Assembly (NCBI GenBank): GCA_038329895.1
Contig: JBBQNM010000063.1
Coordinates: 1-12,934, forward strand
Source: Mayfieldus sp038329895
Lineage (GTDB): Bacteria; Actinomycetota; Thermoleophilia; Solirubrobacterales; 70-9
DNA length: 12,934 bases
Direction of reading: 5' to 3'
Below, piece after piece: positions 1-6,222 of the stretch. A model generated the notes under the pieces. It was not told the DNA's origin, searched no databases, and saw only the letters and a list, made by a program, of their open reading frames with translations. Position 1 is the first letter of the stretch; each line of letters starts with the position of its first letter. The position numbers and the translations under genes are program-made.

Positions 1-456
1 GCCGCGCTCGATCGCGAAGCCGGCGGGGCGAAGCGAAGCGTCGGGGACCGCCTCCGCGAGCGCGATCGCGCTCGCGACCACGACCGGGTCCGACTCCGAG
101 CGCAGGGCATCGAGGGCGTCGATGCGCAGACCGACGAGGTGGGGCGGCGGGGCGACATGCGAGGCGTAGCCGGTGCCGCGCGACGGGTAGTAGCGGACCC
201 GTCGCGGGGCCAGGAAGGAGCGCAGGTCGGCGGCAAGAATGCGGGCCGATCGGTCGTCGGGCGTGACCAGCAGCGCCGGCCCGCCGGCAAGGGCCGCCTC
301 GTCCTCCAGCAGCGCCGCGAGCAGGAAGGGGCGCAGCGTGGCCGAGACGCGCGCGCTTGCCGGGCCGTCGCTCGACGCGCCGCCGCCGAGGCGTGCCGCA
401 AGCGAGCGAAATCGCTCGTCCTCGTAGGCTGCGTCGAGTAGGGGTCTCAGTGACAT
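1..456 (-). CDS. mfd: Transcription-repair coupling factor Mfd, N-terminal part (partial)
   Basis: Mfd is the ATP-dependent translocase that removes stalled RNA polymerase from lesions and recruits UvrA. Only the first 152 residues are in the window; the frame is open through the left edge. They start MSLRPLLDAAYEDERFRSLA and match the UvrB-like N-terminal module of Mfd: a hydrophobic helix (FLLAALLED, about residues 43-51), the strand ALLVTPDDRSAR (about 61-72), the YYPSRGTGYASHVAPPPHLV stretch (about 90-109) and VVVASAIALAEAVPD (about 126-140). None of the helicase motifs is reached. The ATG at 456 is the first in-frame start and has no good Shine-Dalgarno site. The gene follows the crotonase gene on the same strand after 212 bp full of hairpins, so it may have its own promoter. 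The pth-mfd neighbourhood is common in bacteria and supports the call. Confidence 0.88.
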   Translation of the reverse strand, partial: MSLRPLLDAAYEDERFRSLAARLGGGASSDGPASARVSATLRPFLLAALLEDEAALAGGPALLVTPDDRSARILAADLRSFLAPRRVRYYPSRGTGYASHVAPPPHLVGLRIDALDALRSESDPVVVASAIALAEAVPDASLRPAGFAIERG

Positions 457-500
457 CGCATGCAAACCAACCGGACGCGGGGGTCCGGCGGGTCGTCAGA

Positions 501-548
501 CCGGGCACGGGCCCGGCCAGTTGTGATTATGCCGGTGCCGTTAGGCGC
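501..548 (-). other. Upstream region of mfd: GC hairpin and possible -10
   Basis: Between the repeat cluster and mfd, a 6-bp perfect stem (CCGGGC at 501-506, GCCCGG at 511-516, loop ACGG) would lie in an mfd leader. The only A/T-rich hexamer nearby is CATAAT on the minus strand (532-527), which resembles a -10 element and would give a leader of about 65 nt. No convincing -35 element precedes it. Treat the promoter reading as weak. Confidence 0.25.
531..548 (-). repeat. Type B motif, copy 1
   Basis: Read on the minus strand this is GCGCCTAACGGCACCGGC. The same motif with small changes occurs at 560-578 (minus) and 6526-6544 (plus). In each case it lies downstream, in the sense of the preceding gene, of the TTGC...TGACA stem-loop repeats. 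Confidence 0.5.
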
Positions 549-559
549 GAATGTGGTGG

Positions 560-581
560 GGCGGTGCCGACAGGCGCCGCC
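560..581 (-). repeat. Type B motif, copy 2, as a 9-bp hairpin
   Basis: The arms are GGCGGTGCC (560-568) and GGCGCCGCC (573-581) around a GACA loop; all nine positions pair, one as G-T. Read on the minus strand it contains GGCGCCTGTCGGCACCG, which aligns with the copies at 531-548 and 6526-6544. It is the third hairpin in the gap between the crotonase gene and mfd. No T tract follows, so it is not a canonical intrinsic terminator. Confidence 0.5.
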
Positions 582-586
582 ACTGG

Positions 587-611
587 CATGTCAGGCGGCG
601 AAGCCGCCGCA
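587..611 (-). repeat. Type A stem-loop repeat, copy 1
   Basis: The minus-strand sense is TGCGGCGGCTTCGCCGCC followed by TGACATG. It has a 6-bp perfect stem (GGCGGC/GCCGCC) closed on a TTC triloop. It is a tandem partner of the copy at 621-648, with 9 bases between them, and shares the 5' GCGGC and 3' TGACATGC flanks. It lies in the gap between the crotonase gene and mfd. Confidence 0.75.
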
Positions 612-620
612 GATGGTTCG

Positions 621-648
621 CATGTCAGGCGGCGAAGCCGCCGCAATT
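621..648 (-). repeat. Type A stem-loop repeat, copy 2
   Basis: The stem-loop core is at 628-642 (GGCGGC, GAA, GCCGCC on the plus strand). Read in the sense of the upstream crotonase gene, the flanks are AATTGC before the stem and TGACATGC after it. The stem ends 26 bases beyond the crotonase stop codon, the same distance as the copy at 9069-9099 from its gene. The repeat has no T tract. Confidence 0.78.
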
Positions 649-668
649 GACTACAGGGAGCGGCCGTC

Positions 669-1400
669 TCAATCCTGGTAGGGCAGCCCGGGCCCCGAGC
701 GCTGCCACTCGACCTGGCCCTCCCCTTCGCGGGTCGTGCGCGCCTCCACCCCGTCCCACTCGTGCAGCATGCGCTTCAGGCGCGCCACCGCCTCGGGCGG
801 GTGCTGGGCGACCTCCGCGGCCAGCTCCAGCGCCGCCCCCTCGGAGGCCGCCGCAGGGGCGACCCGGTTGACCAGCCCGAGGCGCAACGCCTCGTCGGCG
901 GCGACGGTCCGCGATGAAAGCAGCAGGTACTTGGCGGTCGCCAGCCCGCAAAGCGTCACCAAGCGTGCCGGGCCGACCGGGACACCCAGCGCCGCGCCGG
1001 GAAAGCGCATCCGCAGGTTCGAGCCGCCGACCCGCATGTCGCAGCAGACCGCGATCTCGGCGCCGGCGCCGACCACGTCGCCATGGCAGACGGCGATCGT
1101 CGGCTGCGGGAAGGCGGTGAGCGCGTTGTAGAGGTCGGCGAACAGCTGCATGCGCCGCAGCCCGCCCTCCTCGTCGAGCTGCTCCTTGACGTCGGCCCCC
1201 GCCGAGAGGCCCATCTGGTCCGACGAGGAGACGACCAGCACTCGGACTCGCTTGTCGTCGCGGGCCTCCGCAAGCCGCGCCAGAAACTGCTCGAGCATCG
1301 CCGTGTTCATGGCGTTCCTGGCCTGCGGTCGCTCGAGACGAAGCAGGGCGACGCCCTGGTCGTCGACCCCGTAGCCGACCAGCGCTTCGTCCTCGGTCAC
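669..1400 (-). CDS. Enoyl-CoA hydratase/isomerase (crotonase) family protein
   Basis: This 243-residue protein has the crotonase fold, a family that acts on acyl-CoA thioesters. The CoA and oxyanion-hole motifs are visible: QARNAMN near residue 27, LSAGADVKE at 65-73 and GDVVGAGAEIAVCCDMR at 107-123. The region that normally carries the first catalytic Glu of hydratases (FPE) reads FPG at 133-135, and the usual GGTQRL is replaced by PARLV. A standard 2-enoyl-CoA hydratase activity is therefore doubtful, and the substrate cannot be named. The length is close to the family norm (about 250-260). The start is the GTG at 1400, whose GTGA overlaps the stop of pth, which suggests translational coupling. 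Two stem-loop repeats follow the gene. Confidence 0.85.
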   Translation of the reverse strand: MTEDEALVGYGVDDQGVALLRLERPQARNAMNTAMLEQFLARLAEARDDKRVRVLVVSSSDQMGLSAGADVKEQLDEEGGLRRMQLFADLYNALTAFPQPTIAVCHGDVVGAGAEIAVCCDMRVGGSNLRMRFPGAALGVPVGPARLVTLCGLATAKYLLLSSRTVAADEALRLGLVNRVAPAAASEGAALELAAEVAQHPPEAVARLKRMLHEWDGVEARTTREGEGQVEWQRSGPGLPYQD

Positions 1401-2026
1401 TTGTCCGCCTCCTGCCTTCCGATCTCTTCGCTCTGCCCCGCCCCAATCTGCTCGACCAGGCGCTGTGCCTCGTCGGCGGCGCGCTCGATCAGCTCGCGGA
1501 CCTCCTCGGGTGACTCGCGGAATTTCGAAAGCACGTAGCTCGAAACGATCTCGGGGTCGGTGGAATCGGGCCTGCCGACCCCGGCGCGCACGCGCCAGAA
1601 GTCGGCCCCACCGAGTCCGTCGCGCAAGCTGCGGAGGCCGTTGTGGCCGGCAAGCCCACCGCCGAATCTGCTCTGCACCTCGCCGAACGGCAGGTCGATC
1701 TCGTCGTGAAGCACCACGATGCGATCGAGCGGCACCTTCAGCGAGCCGCGCGCCGGCCCCGCCGAGTTGCCCGCCTCGTTCATGTAGGTCTGCGGCAGGA
1801 GCAGCGCGACTCGGGGGCCGCCGGGCCCTGCGCGCCCCTCGGTGATCAGCCCCGCGAAGCGCTGGCGTGCCCTGGGCAGCTCCCAGCGGCTGGACAGCAG
1901 GTCGGCGATCTCGAAGCCGAGGTTGTGGCGGGTCGCCGCATATTCGCGGCCCGGGTTGCCGAGCCCGACGACCAGGATCCGATCCCCGTCGCCGCCCTCT
2001 TCGGAGCGACGCCCGAACAGCCGCAG
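1397..2026 (-). CDS. pth: Peptidyl-tRNA hydrolase, probable CTG start
   Basis: Pth frees tRNA from peptidyl-tRNAs that drop off the ribosome. All active-site motifs are present: GLGNPG, TRHNLGF (catalytic His), TYMNEAGNS, HDEIDLPFG and the Asn in GGGLAGHNGLRS. The frame is open up to the rplY stop codon at 2030-2032, but has no ATG, GTG or TTG before ILVVGLGNPG. The first ATG (1783) would delete the active-site His and Asn. I chose the CTG at 2026-2024: it lies 8 nt after AGGAGG, which is inside the last codons of rplY, and gives a normal-length 209-residue protein starting (M)RLFGRRSEEG. Alternatives are TAG readthrough into an L25-Pth fusion, or a sequence error. The C-terminal end overlaps the crotonase start by four bases. 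Confidence 0.85.
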   Translation of the reverse strand: MRLFGRRSEEGGDGDRILVVGLGNPGREYAATRHNLGFEIADLLSSRWELPRARQRFAGLITEGRAGPGGPRVALLLPQTYMNEAGNSAGPARGSLKVPLDRIVVLHDEIDLPFGEVQSRFGGGLAGHNGLRSLRDGLGGADFWRVRAGVGRPDSTDPEIVSSYVLSKFRESPEEVRELIERAADEAQRLVEQIGAGQSEEIGRQEADK

Positions 2027-2029
2027 GGG

Positions 2030-2776
2030 CTAGCCCTCCTCGCCCGAGTCGCCCTCGCCGGGCTCGCCGCCCTCGCCCTCGGCCTCTGCGGGCGCTTCCT
2101 CGCCCTCCGGGACCTCTTCGCCCTCCGGGACCTCCTCGCCTTCGGCCAGCTCCTCGCCCTCCTCGCCGATCAGGGCGGCCTCCTCCTCGATCTCCTCCAG
2201 CTCCTTCTCGAGCCTGGGGGGAGTGAGGGTCGCGATCGTGACCTCCTCGAGGTCCTCGGCGACGAAGGTGGCGCCCTGGGGCGGCGTCACCATCGAGAGC
2301 TGAATCGTGTCGTTGATGTCCATGTGAGAGACGTCGACGACGATGCGGTCCGGGATCTCCGTCGGCAGGGCCTCGACTGTCACCTCGCGGGTGATGTGCT
2401 CGAGCACACCGCCCTCCTTGGTGCCGGGGGCGTCCTCGGCACCCTCGACCTCGACCGGGACCTCGGCCTCGATCGCCTCGTCGAGCTTTACCTCGTTCAG
2501 GTCGAGGTGCTCGAGGTCGCCGCGCACCGGGTGGCGCTGCTGCTCCTTGACCACCACCGGCATGGCGCCTGATCCCTCGATCTCGAGGTCGAACAGGGCG
2601 TGGCCCTCAGAGAGAACGGCGCGGGCGTCGCGCTCGGGAACCTGGAACGGGCGCGCCTCCTCGCCGTTCGCGTAGACGACGCCGGGCACGAGGCCCTGGC
2701 GGCGCAGGCGGCGGCTCTCCCGCGAGCCGAACTCGCTGCGGGTGCTCGCCTTCAAGGTTGCTCGTCCTGAAGCCAT
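2030..2776 (-). CDS. rplY: 50S ribosomal protein L25 (CTC/TL5 form)
   Basis: L25 binds 5S rRNA in the large subunit. The 248-residue protein is the long CTC type: an N-terminal 5S-binding domain (RGATL-like start, then SRRLRRQGLVPGVVYANGEE at about 21-40) and a C-terminal TL5 beta domain (VTVEALPTEIPDRIVVDVSH, then IATLTPPR at about 180-187). After about residue 190 comes a very acidic tail with repeated E-G-E-E-V-P units, encoded by an 18-bp tandem repeat near 2101-2136. The ATG at 2776 has no Shine-Dalgarno site; a minus-strand TATCCT lies 10 nt before it, so the mRNA may be leaderless or nearly so. The gene heads a run of rplY, pth and the crotonase gene. The last codons contain the probable ribosome-binding site of pth. 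Confidence 0.95.
   Translation of the reverse strand: MASGRATLKASTRSEFGSRESRRLRRQGLVPGVVYANGEEARPFQVPERDARAVLSEGHALFDLEIEGSGAMPVVVKEQQRHPVRGDLEHLDLNEVKLDEAIEAEVPVEVEGAEDAPGTKEGGVLEHITREVTVEALPTEIPDRIVVDVSHMDINDTIQLSMVTPPQGATFVAEDLEEVTIATLTPPRLEKELEEIEEEAALIGEEGEELAEGEEVPEGEEVPEGEEAPAEAEGEGGEPGEGDSGEEG
2101..2136. repeat. 18-bp tandem repeat in the rplY tail
   Basis: Two near-identical units, CGCCCTCCGGGACCTCTT and CGCCCTCCGGGACCTCCT, encode repeated EEVPEG-type units in the acidic tail of L25. The unit is a multiple of three, so copy-number change would keep the frame. Confidence 0.7.
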
Positions 2777-2786
2777 CGAGGGCTAG

Positions 2787-2792
2787 AGGATA
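2787..2792 (-). promoter_or_regulatory. Possible -10 of rplY
   Basis: On the minus strand TATCCT lies 10 nt before the rplY ATG. It fits the actinobacterial TANNNT -10 pattern and would give a leader of only a few bases. I see no convincing -35. Confidence 0.35.
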
Positions 2793-2808
2793 GACAGGCC
2801 GTGCTAGC

Positions 2809-2829
2809 GGCGATAGCGTCATTATCGCC
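2809..2829. promoter_or_regulatory. Inverted repeat between rplY and the divergent GAP-family gene
   Basis: Perfect 7-bp arms GGCGATA (2809-2815) and TATCGCC (2823-2829) flank the 7-base spacer GCGTCAT. The right arm ends 3 bases before the ATG at 2833. The element covers CATTAT (2820-2825, plus), a possible -10 for the GAP-family gene, and its complement ATAATG. It could be an operator shared by the divergent pair, or chance. Confidence 0.35.
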
Positions 2830-2832
2830 ACC

Positions 2833-3465
2833 ATGGATGCACAGGTCCTCCCCCTCGCGATCACGATGATGGCGGGGCCGCAGATCATCTCGTCGATCAT
2901 CTTCGTGACCAGCGAGACGGGGCCGATCAAGGTCTCGCTGGCATACGTCTGCGCTGTCGCCCTTGCCGCCAGCCTGGGGATCCTGATCGCAATGGGCGTC
3001 GCGAGCCTGCTCGGCAATGCGGTCGACCTTGGGGGCGACGCGGGGCAGACAACCGCCGGAAAGGTGATCTCGATTGCGCTGGTGAGCCTGCTGATCCTAC
3101 GGGCGGTGACGATCTATCTGAAGCGGGCCGACTCCGAGCCCCCCAAGTGGCTCGGCACCCTGCAGACCGCCACCCCGCGACGTGCCTTCGAGATCGGTGT
3201 GCTGCTGATCCTCCTGTTCCCCGGCGACGTCGTCGTGATGCTGACCACCGGGGTCCACCTGGTCAGCAACGGCCACCCGTTCACCGGCGCGCTTCCCCTG
3301 ATCGGGCTCGTGACCCTGATCGCCGCTTCCCCGCTCCTCTTCTTTCTACTGTTCCGCAAGCGCGCGGAGGTAGCGATGCCCAAGGTCCGCGACTGGATGA
3401 ACAGCCACAGCTGGGTGATCAACATCCTCGTCTGCCTGGTGTTCATCGGCCTGATCCTCTCCTAG
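2833..3465 (+). CDS. GAP/SfLAP-family integral membrane protein
   Basis: This 210-residue protein has six likely membrane segments: about 5-25, 36-60, 74-92, 118-137, 149-170 and 193-209. The central loop has the residues KWLGTLQTATPRRAFEIGVL, and LLFPGDVVVM follows; both look like the actinobacterial GAP or Sap (sulfolipid-1-addressing protein, SfLAP) family, related in shape to LysE-type exporters. Family members are linked to export or surface delivery of lipids such as glycopeptidolipids, but the substrate here is unknown. The ATG at 2833 has no Shine-Dalgarno site; CATTAT lies 7 nt before it. The gene is divergent from rplY and is followed after 56 bp by the AarF-like kinase gene on the same strand. 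Confidence 0.72.
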   Translation: MDAQVLPLAITMMAGPQIISSIIFVTSETGPIKVSLAYVCAVALAASLGILIAMGVASLLGNAVDLGGDAGQTTAGKVISIALVSLLILRAVTIYLKRADSEPPKWLGTLQTATPRRAFEIGVLLILLFPGDVVVMLTTGVHLVSNGHPFTGALPLIGLVTLIAASPLLFFLLFRKRAEVAMPKVRDWMNSHSWVINILVCLVFIGLILS

Positions 3466-3509
3466 GCACGCGCGCCAGCTGAAGCCCATGGGTCCACGAT
3501 CGGCAGGGC

Positions 3510-3515
3510 TACCCT
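3510..3515 (+). promoter_or_regulatory. Possible -10 for a leaderless kinase mRNA
   Basis: TACCCT lies 6 nt before the GTG at 3522, with no Shine-Dalgarno site between. This places a transcription start at or next to the start codon. Confidence 0.4.
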
Positions 3516-3521
3516 CTGCCC

Positions 3522-4940
3522 GTGTCCGAGGACCGCAAGATCCCCAAGGGCCGCATCCGTCGTTCGGCGAAGCTGGGCACGACTCTCGGCGTGCAGGGGG
3601 CTCGCTACGCGGGCACCAAGGCCGCCTCGGTGGCGCGCACCGAGGAGGGGCGAAAGGAGAGGCTCGAGAACCGTCACCTCGAGGCCGCCCTGAAGCTGAT
3701 GGGAACGCTCGGCGAGATGAAGGGGGCGGCGATGAAGCTCGGCCAGATGGCCTCCTTCATCGACACCGAGTTCCTTCCGCCCGAGTACCGCGAGATCTAC
3801 CAGGAGCAGTTCGCGAAGCTGCGCACCTCGGCACCCCCGATGCCGTGGAAGAAGGTGGTCAAGGTGCTCGAGGAGGAATACGAGGACGAGCCGCTGTCGG
3901 AGCTGTTCGCCGGCATCGACGAGGAGGCGTTCGCCGCCGCCTCGATCGGCCAGGTCCACCGCGCCGAGCTTCCCAACGGCGCCCGTGTTGCGGTGAAGAT
4001 CCAATACCCCGGGGTCGCCGAGGCGCTGGAGGCCGACCTCCGCAACGCCGGCACGATCGTGCGCCTCGCGAAAGCAATCGCGCCCGGGCTCGACCCGAAG
4101 GCGATCGCCGAGGAGCTGCGCGAGCGCGTGCTGGAGGAGCTCGACTACGAGCACGAGGCGCAGGACCAGCGCAGCTTCGCCCGCGCCTACCGCGACCACC
4201 CCTTCATCTACGTCCCCGACGTCTACACGCGGCTGTCGCGCCGCCGCGTCCTGGTCACCGAGCTGGTCGAGGGAAGGGGCTTCGAGGACGTCAAGCAGCT
4301 CTCGCACGAGGAGCGCAGCCGCTTCGGCGAGATCGTCTATCGCTTCGCCTTCGGCTCGATCTACCACCTCCAGCACTTCAACGCCGACACCCACCCCGGC
4401 AACTTCATCCTGATGCCCGACGACCGCATCGCCTTCCTCGACTTCGGGATGACCAAGCGTCTCGACCGCGAGCAGATCGTGCTCGAGCAGCGCGCCGTCG
4501 ACGCCGCTGTGCGCAAGGATCCCGAGAGCCTGCGGCAGGCGTTGCACGAGCTGGGCTTCGTCAAGAACCCGTCGAAGCTCGACGCCGAGCGGCTTATGGA
4601 GCACGTGATGGTGGTCGGGGGCTGGTACCTGGAGGACCGCGAGTACGAGGTCAGCTCGCGGAGGGTGATGAAGGTGATCGAGTCGACGTCCGATCCGCGC
4701 TCCGAGTACTACGACCTGATGCGGCGCGAGTCGGTGCCGGCCGAGGAGCTGATGGGGCGGCGCATGGAGACCGGCGTGCTCGCGGTGCTGGCGCAGCTGC
4801 ACGCGAAGCGCAACTGGCACCGCATCATGCGCGAGTGGGTCTACGCCGATCCGCCGGAGACCGTCCTCGGCGAACAGGAGTGGGCCTACTTCGAGGAGCG
4901 CGGCGTCGCCCGCGTCCCGGGGCTCGCCGAATCCCCCTGA
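3522..4940 (+). CDS. AarF/ABC1/UbiB-like atypical kinase
   Basis: The 472-residue protein carries the hallmarks of the UbiB/ADCK atypical kinase family. In order: the KxGQ motif (KLGQ, 72-75), the Ala-rich loop that replaces the Gly-rich loop (AAASIGQ, 138-144), the ATP-binding Lys (VAVKIQYPG, Lys159), the ELDYEHEA helix (206-213), the catalytic loop ADTHPGNF (288-295) and the metal-binding DFG (307-309). Relatives support quinone or other isoprenoid-lipid metabolism, and most act as ATPases rather than protein kinases. No C-terminal membrane helix is evident, and the substrate is unknown. The GTG at 3522 is chosen because it is the first in-frame start after the TACCCT element; no Shine-Dalgarno site precedes it. 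The gene ends 4 bp from the convergent phosphodiesterase gene. Confidence 0.9.
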   Translation: MSEDRKIPKGRIRRSAKLGTTLGVQGARYAGTKAASVARTEEGRKERLENRHLEAALKLMGTLGEMKGAAMKLGQMASFIDTEFLPPEYREIYQEQFAKLRTSAPPMPWKKVVKVLEEEYEDEPLSELFAGIDEEAFAAASIGQVHRAELPNGARVAVKIQYPGVAEALEADLRNAGTIVRLAKAIAPGLDPKAIAEELRERVLEELDYEHEAQDQRSFARAYRDHPFIYVPDVYTRLSRRRVLVTELVEGRGFEDVKQLSHEERSRFGEIVYRFAFGSIYHLQHFNADTHPGNFILMPDDRIAFLDFGMTKRLDREQIVLEQRAVDAAVRKDPESLRQALHELGFVKNPSKLDAERLMEHVMVVGGWYLEDREYEVSSRRVMKVIESTSDPRSEYYDLMRRESVPAEELMGRRMETGVLAVLAQLHAKRNWHRIMREWVYADPPETVLGEQEWAYFEERGVARVPGLAESP

Positions 4941-4944
4941 GCAG

Positions 4945-5694
4945 CTACAGCTCCGCGAACAGCCGTGGGTCGTTGGAGCAGATCCCGTCGACGCCGAGTG
5001 CGGCGAGACGCCGCATCTGCTCCAGATCGTCGACCGTCCAGGCGACCAGCTCGAGGCGGAGGTCATGGCAGGCGCGGACGAGGCGGCGCGTGATCACCGG
5101 GTGGTAGGCCCAAATTAAGCCGACACCCAGCTGCGGCGCCCGGCGGCGCACGCTGCCGGGAAGCCGCCGCCGTAGCGAGACGAGTGCCGCGAGCACCAGC
5201 GGCTTCGCCCATGGGATCGAGTTCCAGTCGCGGGTGATCTTCGGGACGGTCCAGCCAAGGCGCAGAGAGGGCTCAAGGCGGCGCAGCTCGGTCAGGCTCG
5301 AGACCTCCATGGTCGAGATCGCCGCCCGATCGACAAGGCCGTGCTCGCGCAGCGCCGACACGACCTCGTCCTCGCGGCCGGCGAGCTTCAGGTCGAGGTC
5401 CAGCTGCACGCGGTCCAGTGGCGCGGTGGCGAACGCGTCGAGCGCCTCGGCAAGGGTCATCGGCTGACGCCGCTTCGCGTCTCCCCAGTCGTGGGCGATC
5501 AACAGCGGGCCGCCCGGCTCGGCGACCGGACCGGCCGCCGCCCGGCGCCAGTCGTCGCGGGCCGCGAAGTCCTCGCGCGGCCGCAGCACGTCGAGCTCGA
5601 TCGTGTCGACGCCAGCCTCGACCGCCGCCTCGAAGCTCTCGATCGTGTTGCCCGGGCGGATCGAGTCCGCGCCCTTGTGGCCGACCAGCAGCAT
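4945..5694 (-). CDS. Glycerophosphodiester phosphodiesterase family protein
   Basis: The family hydrolyses glycerophosphodiesters to glycerol 3-phosphate and an alcohol. The 249-residue TIM-barrel protein has His6 in GHKG, Glu33 and Asp35 in TIELDV, the second His (His68) in LLIAHD, LDLDLK near residue 105, and the C-terminal VDGICSNDPRLF. Two usual residues differ: HRG reads HKG and PENT reads PGNT. The main acid/base His pair and the ExD metal ligands remain, so activity is plausible. There is no signal peptide, so it should be cytosolic. The ATG at 5694 has no Shine-Dalgarno site, but TAGTCT lies 6 nt before it. It is convergent with the kinase gene and divergent from the lipoprotein gene. 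Confidence 0.88.
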   Translation of the reverse strand: MLLVGHKGADSIRPGNTIESFEAAVEAGVDTIELDVLRPREDFAARDDWRRAAAGPVAEPGGPLLIAHDWGDAKRRQPMTLAEALDAFATAPLDRVQLDLDLKLAGREDEVVSALREHGLVDRAAISTMEVSSLTELRRLEPSLRLGWTVPKITRDWNSIPWAKPLVLAALVSLRRRLPGSVRRRAPQLGVGLIWAYHPVITRRLVRACHDLRLELVAWTVDDLEQMRRLAALGVDGICSNDPRLFAEL

Positions 5695-5700
5695 CGGCGC

Positions 5701-5706
5701 AGACTA
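5701..5706 (-). promoter_or_regulatory. Possible -10 for a leaderless phosphodiesterase mRNA
   Basis: On the minus strand TAGTCT is followed by GCGCCG and then the ATG at 5694. The spacing of 6 nt and the lack of a Shine-Dalgarno site fit leaderless transcription. Confidence 0.4.
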
Positions 5707-5730
5707 CGCGGCGGGCGTCGCTCGCTGCGG

Positions 5731-5736
5731 TAGGTT
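5731..5736 (+). promoter_or_regulatory. Possible -10 for the lipoprotein gene
   Basis: TAGGTT lies 9 nt before the ATG at 5746. It fits TANNNT; no -35 match was found at 17 nt. The 51-bp gap holds both divergent promoters. Confidence 0.38.
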
Positions 5737-5745
5737 GGGACGTCG

Positions 5746-6150
5746 ATGGGGGAAGCGCGGAGAGCGAGGGTCGTGGCCGTGGCGCTGATGACGATCGCGC
5801 TCGCGGGCTGCGGTCCCTTTGGCGGGACAAGCGAGGAGGACAAGGCGGGCGACGCGGTGACGCAGCTGATCGAGGCCCGCAACCAGGGCGACTTCGTCGG
5901 GGTCTGCAGCCTGATCGCCTCCCAGCAGCTCGCCAAGTTCAAGCAGGCCGGAACGACCTGCGAACAGGCGCTTCCGAAGCTGGCCCAGAAGGGAACGACG
6001 ACGTCGATCAACGTCGACCAGGCTCGGGTCAGCGGTGACCGCGCCACGGTCGACGCCACGGTGAGTCAGAACGGAGGAGCGGGCAACGCGCAGACGATCC
6101 TGCTGGTCAAGGAAGGCGGCGACTGGAAGGTCTCGCAGGTCGGTTTCTAA
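5746..6150 (+). CDS. Small secreted lipoprotein, NTF2-like/DUF4878-like
   Basis: The 134-residue protein has a lipoprotein signal peptide: Arg-rich start, hydrophobic core VVAVALMTIALA (9-20) and lipobox LAGC with Cys22 as the lipidated residue. The mature part begins with a Ser/Glu/Asp linker, then a helix (DAVTQLIEARNQGDFVGVC) and strands ending in WKVSQVGF. This resembles the small cone-shaped NTF2-like or DUF4878-type lipoproteins of actinobacteria. Cys54 and Cys72 may form a disulfide outside the membrane. No function can be named. The ATG at 5746 gives a well-formed signal peptide. The next gene has its own promoter, so this is probably monocistronic. Confidence 0.78.
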   Translation: MGEARRARVVAVALMTIALAGCGPFGGTSEEDKAGDAVTQLIEARNQGDFVGVCSLIASQQLAKFKQAGTTCEQALPKLAQKGTTTSINVDQARVSGDRATVDATVSQNGGAGNAQTILLVKEGGDWKVSQVGF

Positions 6151-6157
6151 ATACGCC

Positions 6158-6186
6158 TTGACGCGGAGCCCCCCGGGGCGTAGAAC
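6158..6186 (+). promoter_or_regulatory. Sigma-70-type promoter of the DUF1059 gene
   Basis: TTGACG (6158-6163) and TAGAAC (6181-6186) are separated by exactly 17 nt. This is the best two-box promoter in the window. Transcription would start near 6193, giving a leader of about 30 nt that carries AAGGAG at 6211-6216. Confidence 0.65.
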
Positions 6187-6222
6187 AACCCCTACAGGGC
6201 GGACAAGAGAAAGGAGCGCTTC

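Noticed and set aside
587..642. Type A hairpins as ordinary Rho-independent terminators
   Set aside because: No T tract follows the stem in the sense direction; the conserved TGACATGC flank is not what a terminator needs.
587..648. Two spaced repeats suggesting a CRISPR array
   Set aside because: Only two units with 9 bases between them, a self-complementary core, single copies elsewhere, and no cas genes.
139..871. Short plus-strand frames over mfd and the following gap, one including MSGGEAAA from the repeat
   Set aside because: They are antisense to mfd or the crotonase gene, or are translations of the hairpin repeats, with no ribosome-binding site or domain.
1643..2572. A plus-strand frame of 309 residues over pth and rplY
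   Set aside because: Repetitive Leu/Arg composition is the antisense image of the acidic L25 tail; pth and L25 motifs are clear on the other strand.
3462..5107. Long open frames of about 535 residues on both strands over the kinase gene
   Set aside because: They are shadows of the AarF-like gene: composition is biased to Arg, Pro, Leu and Val with no recognisable motifs, while the 3522-4940 frame has all family motifs.
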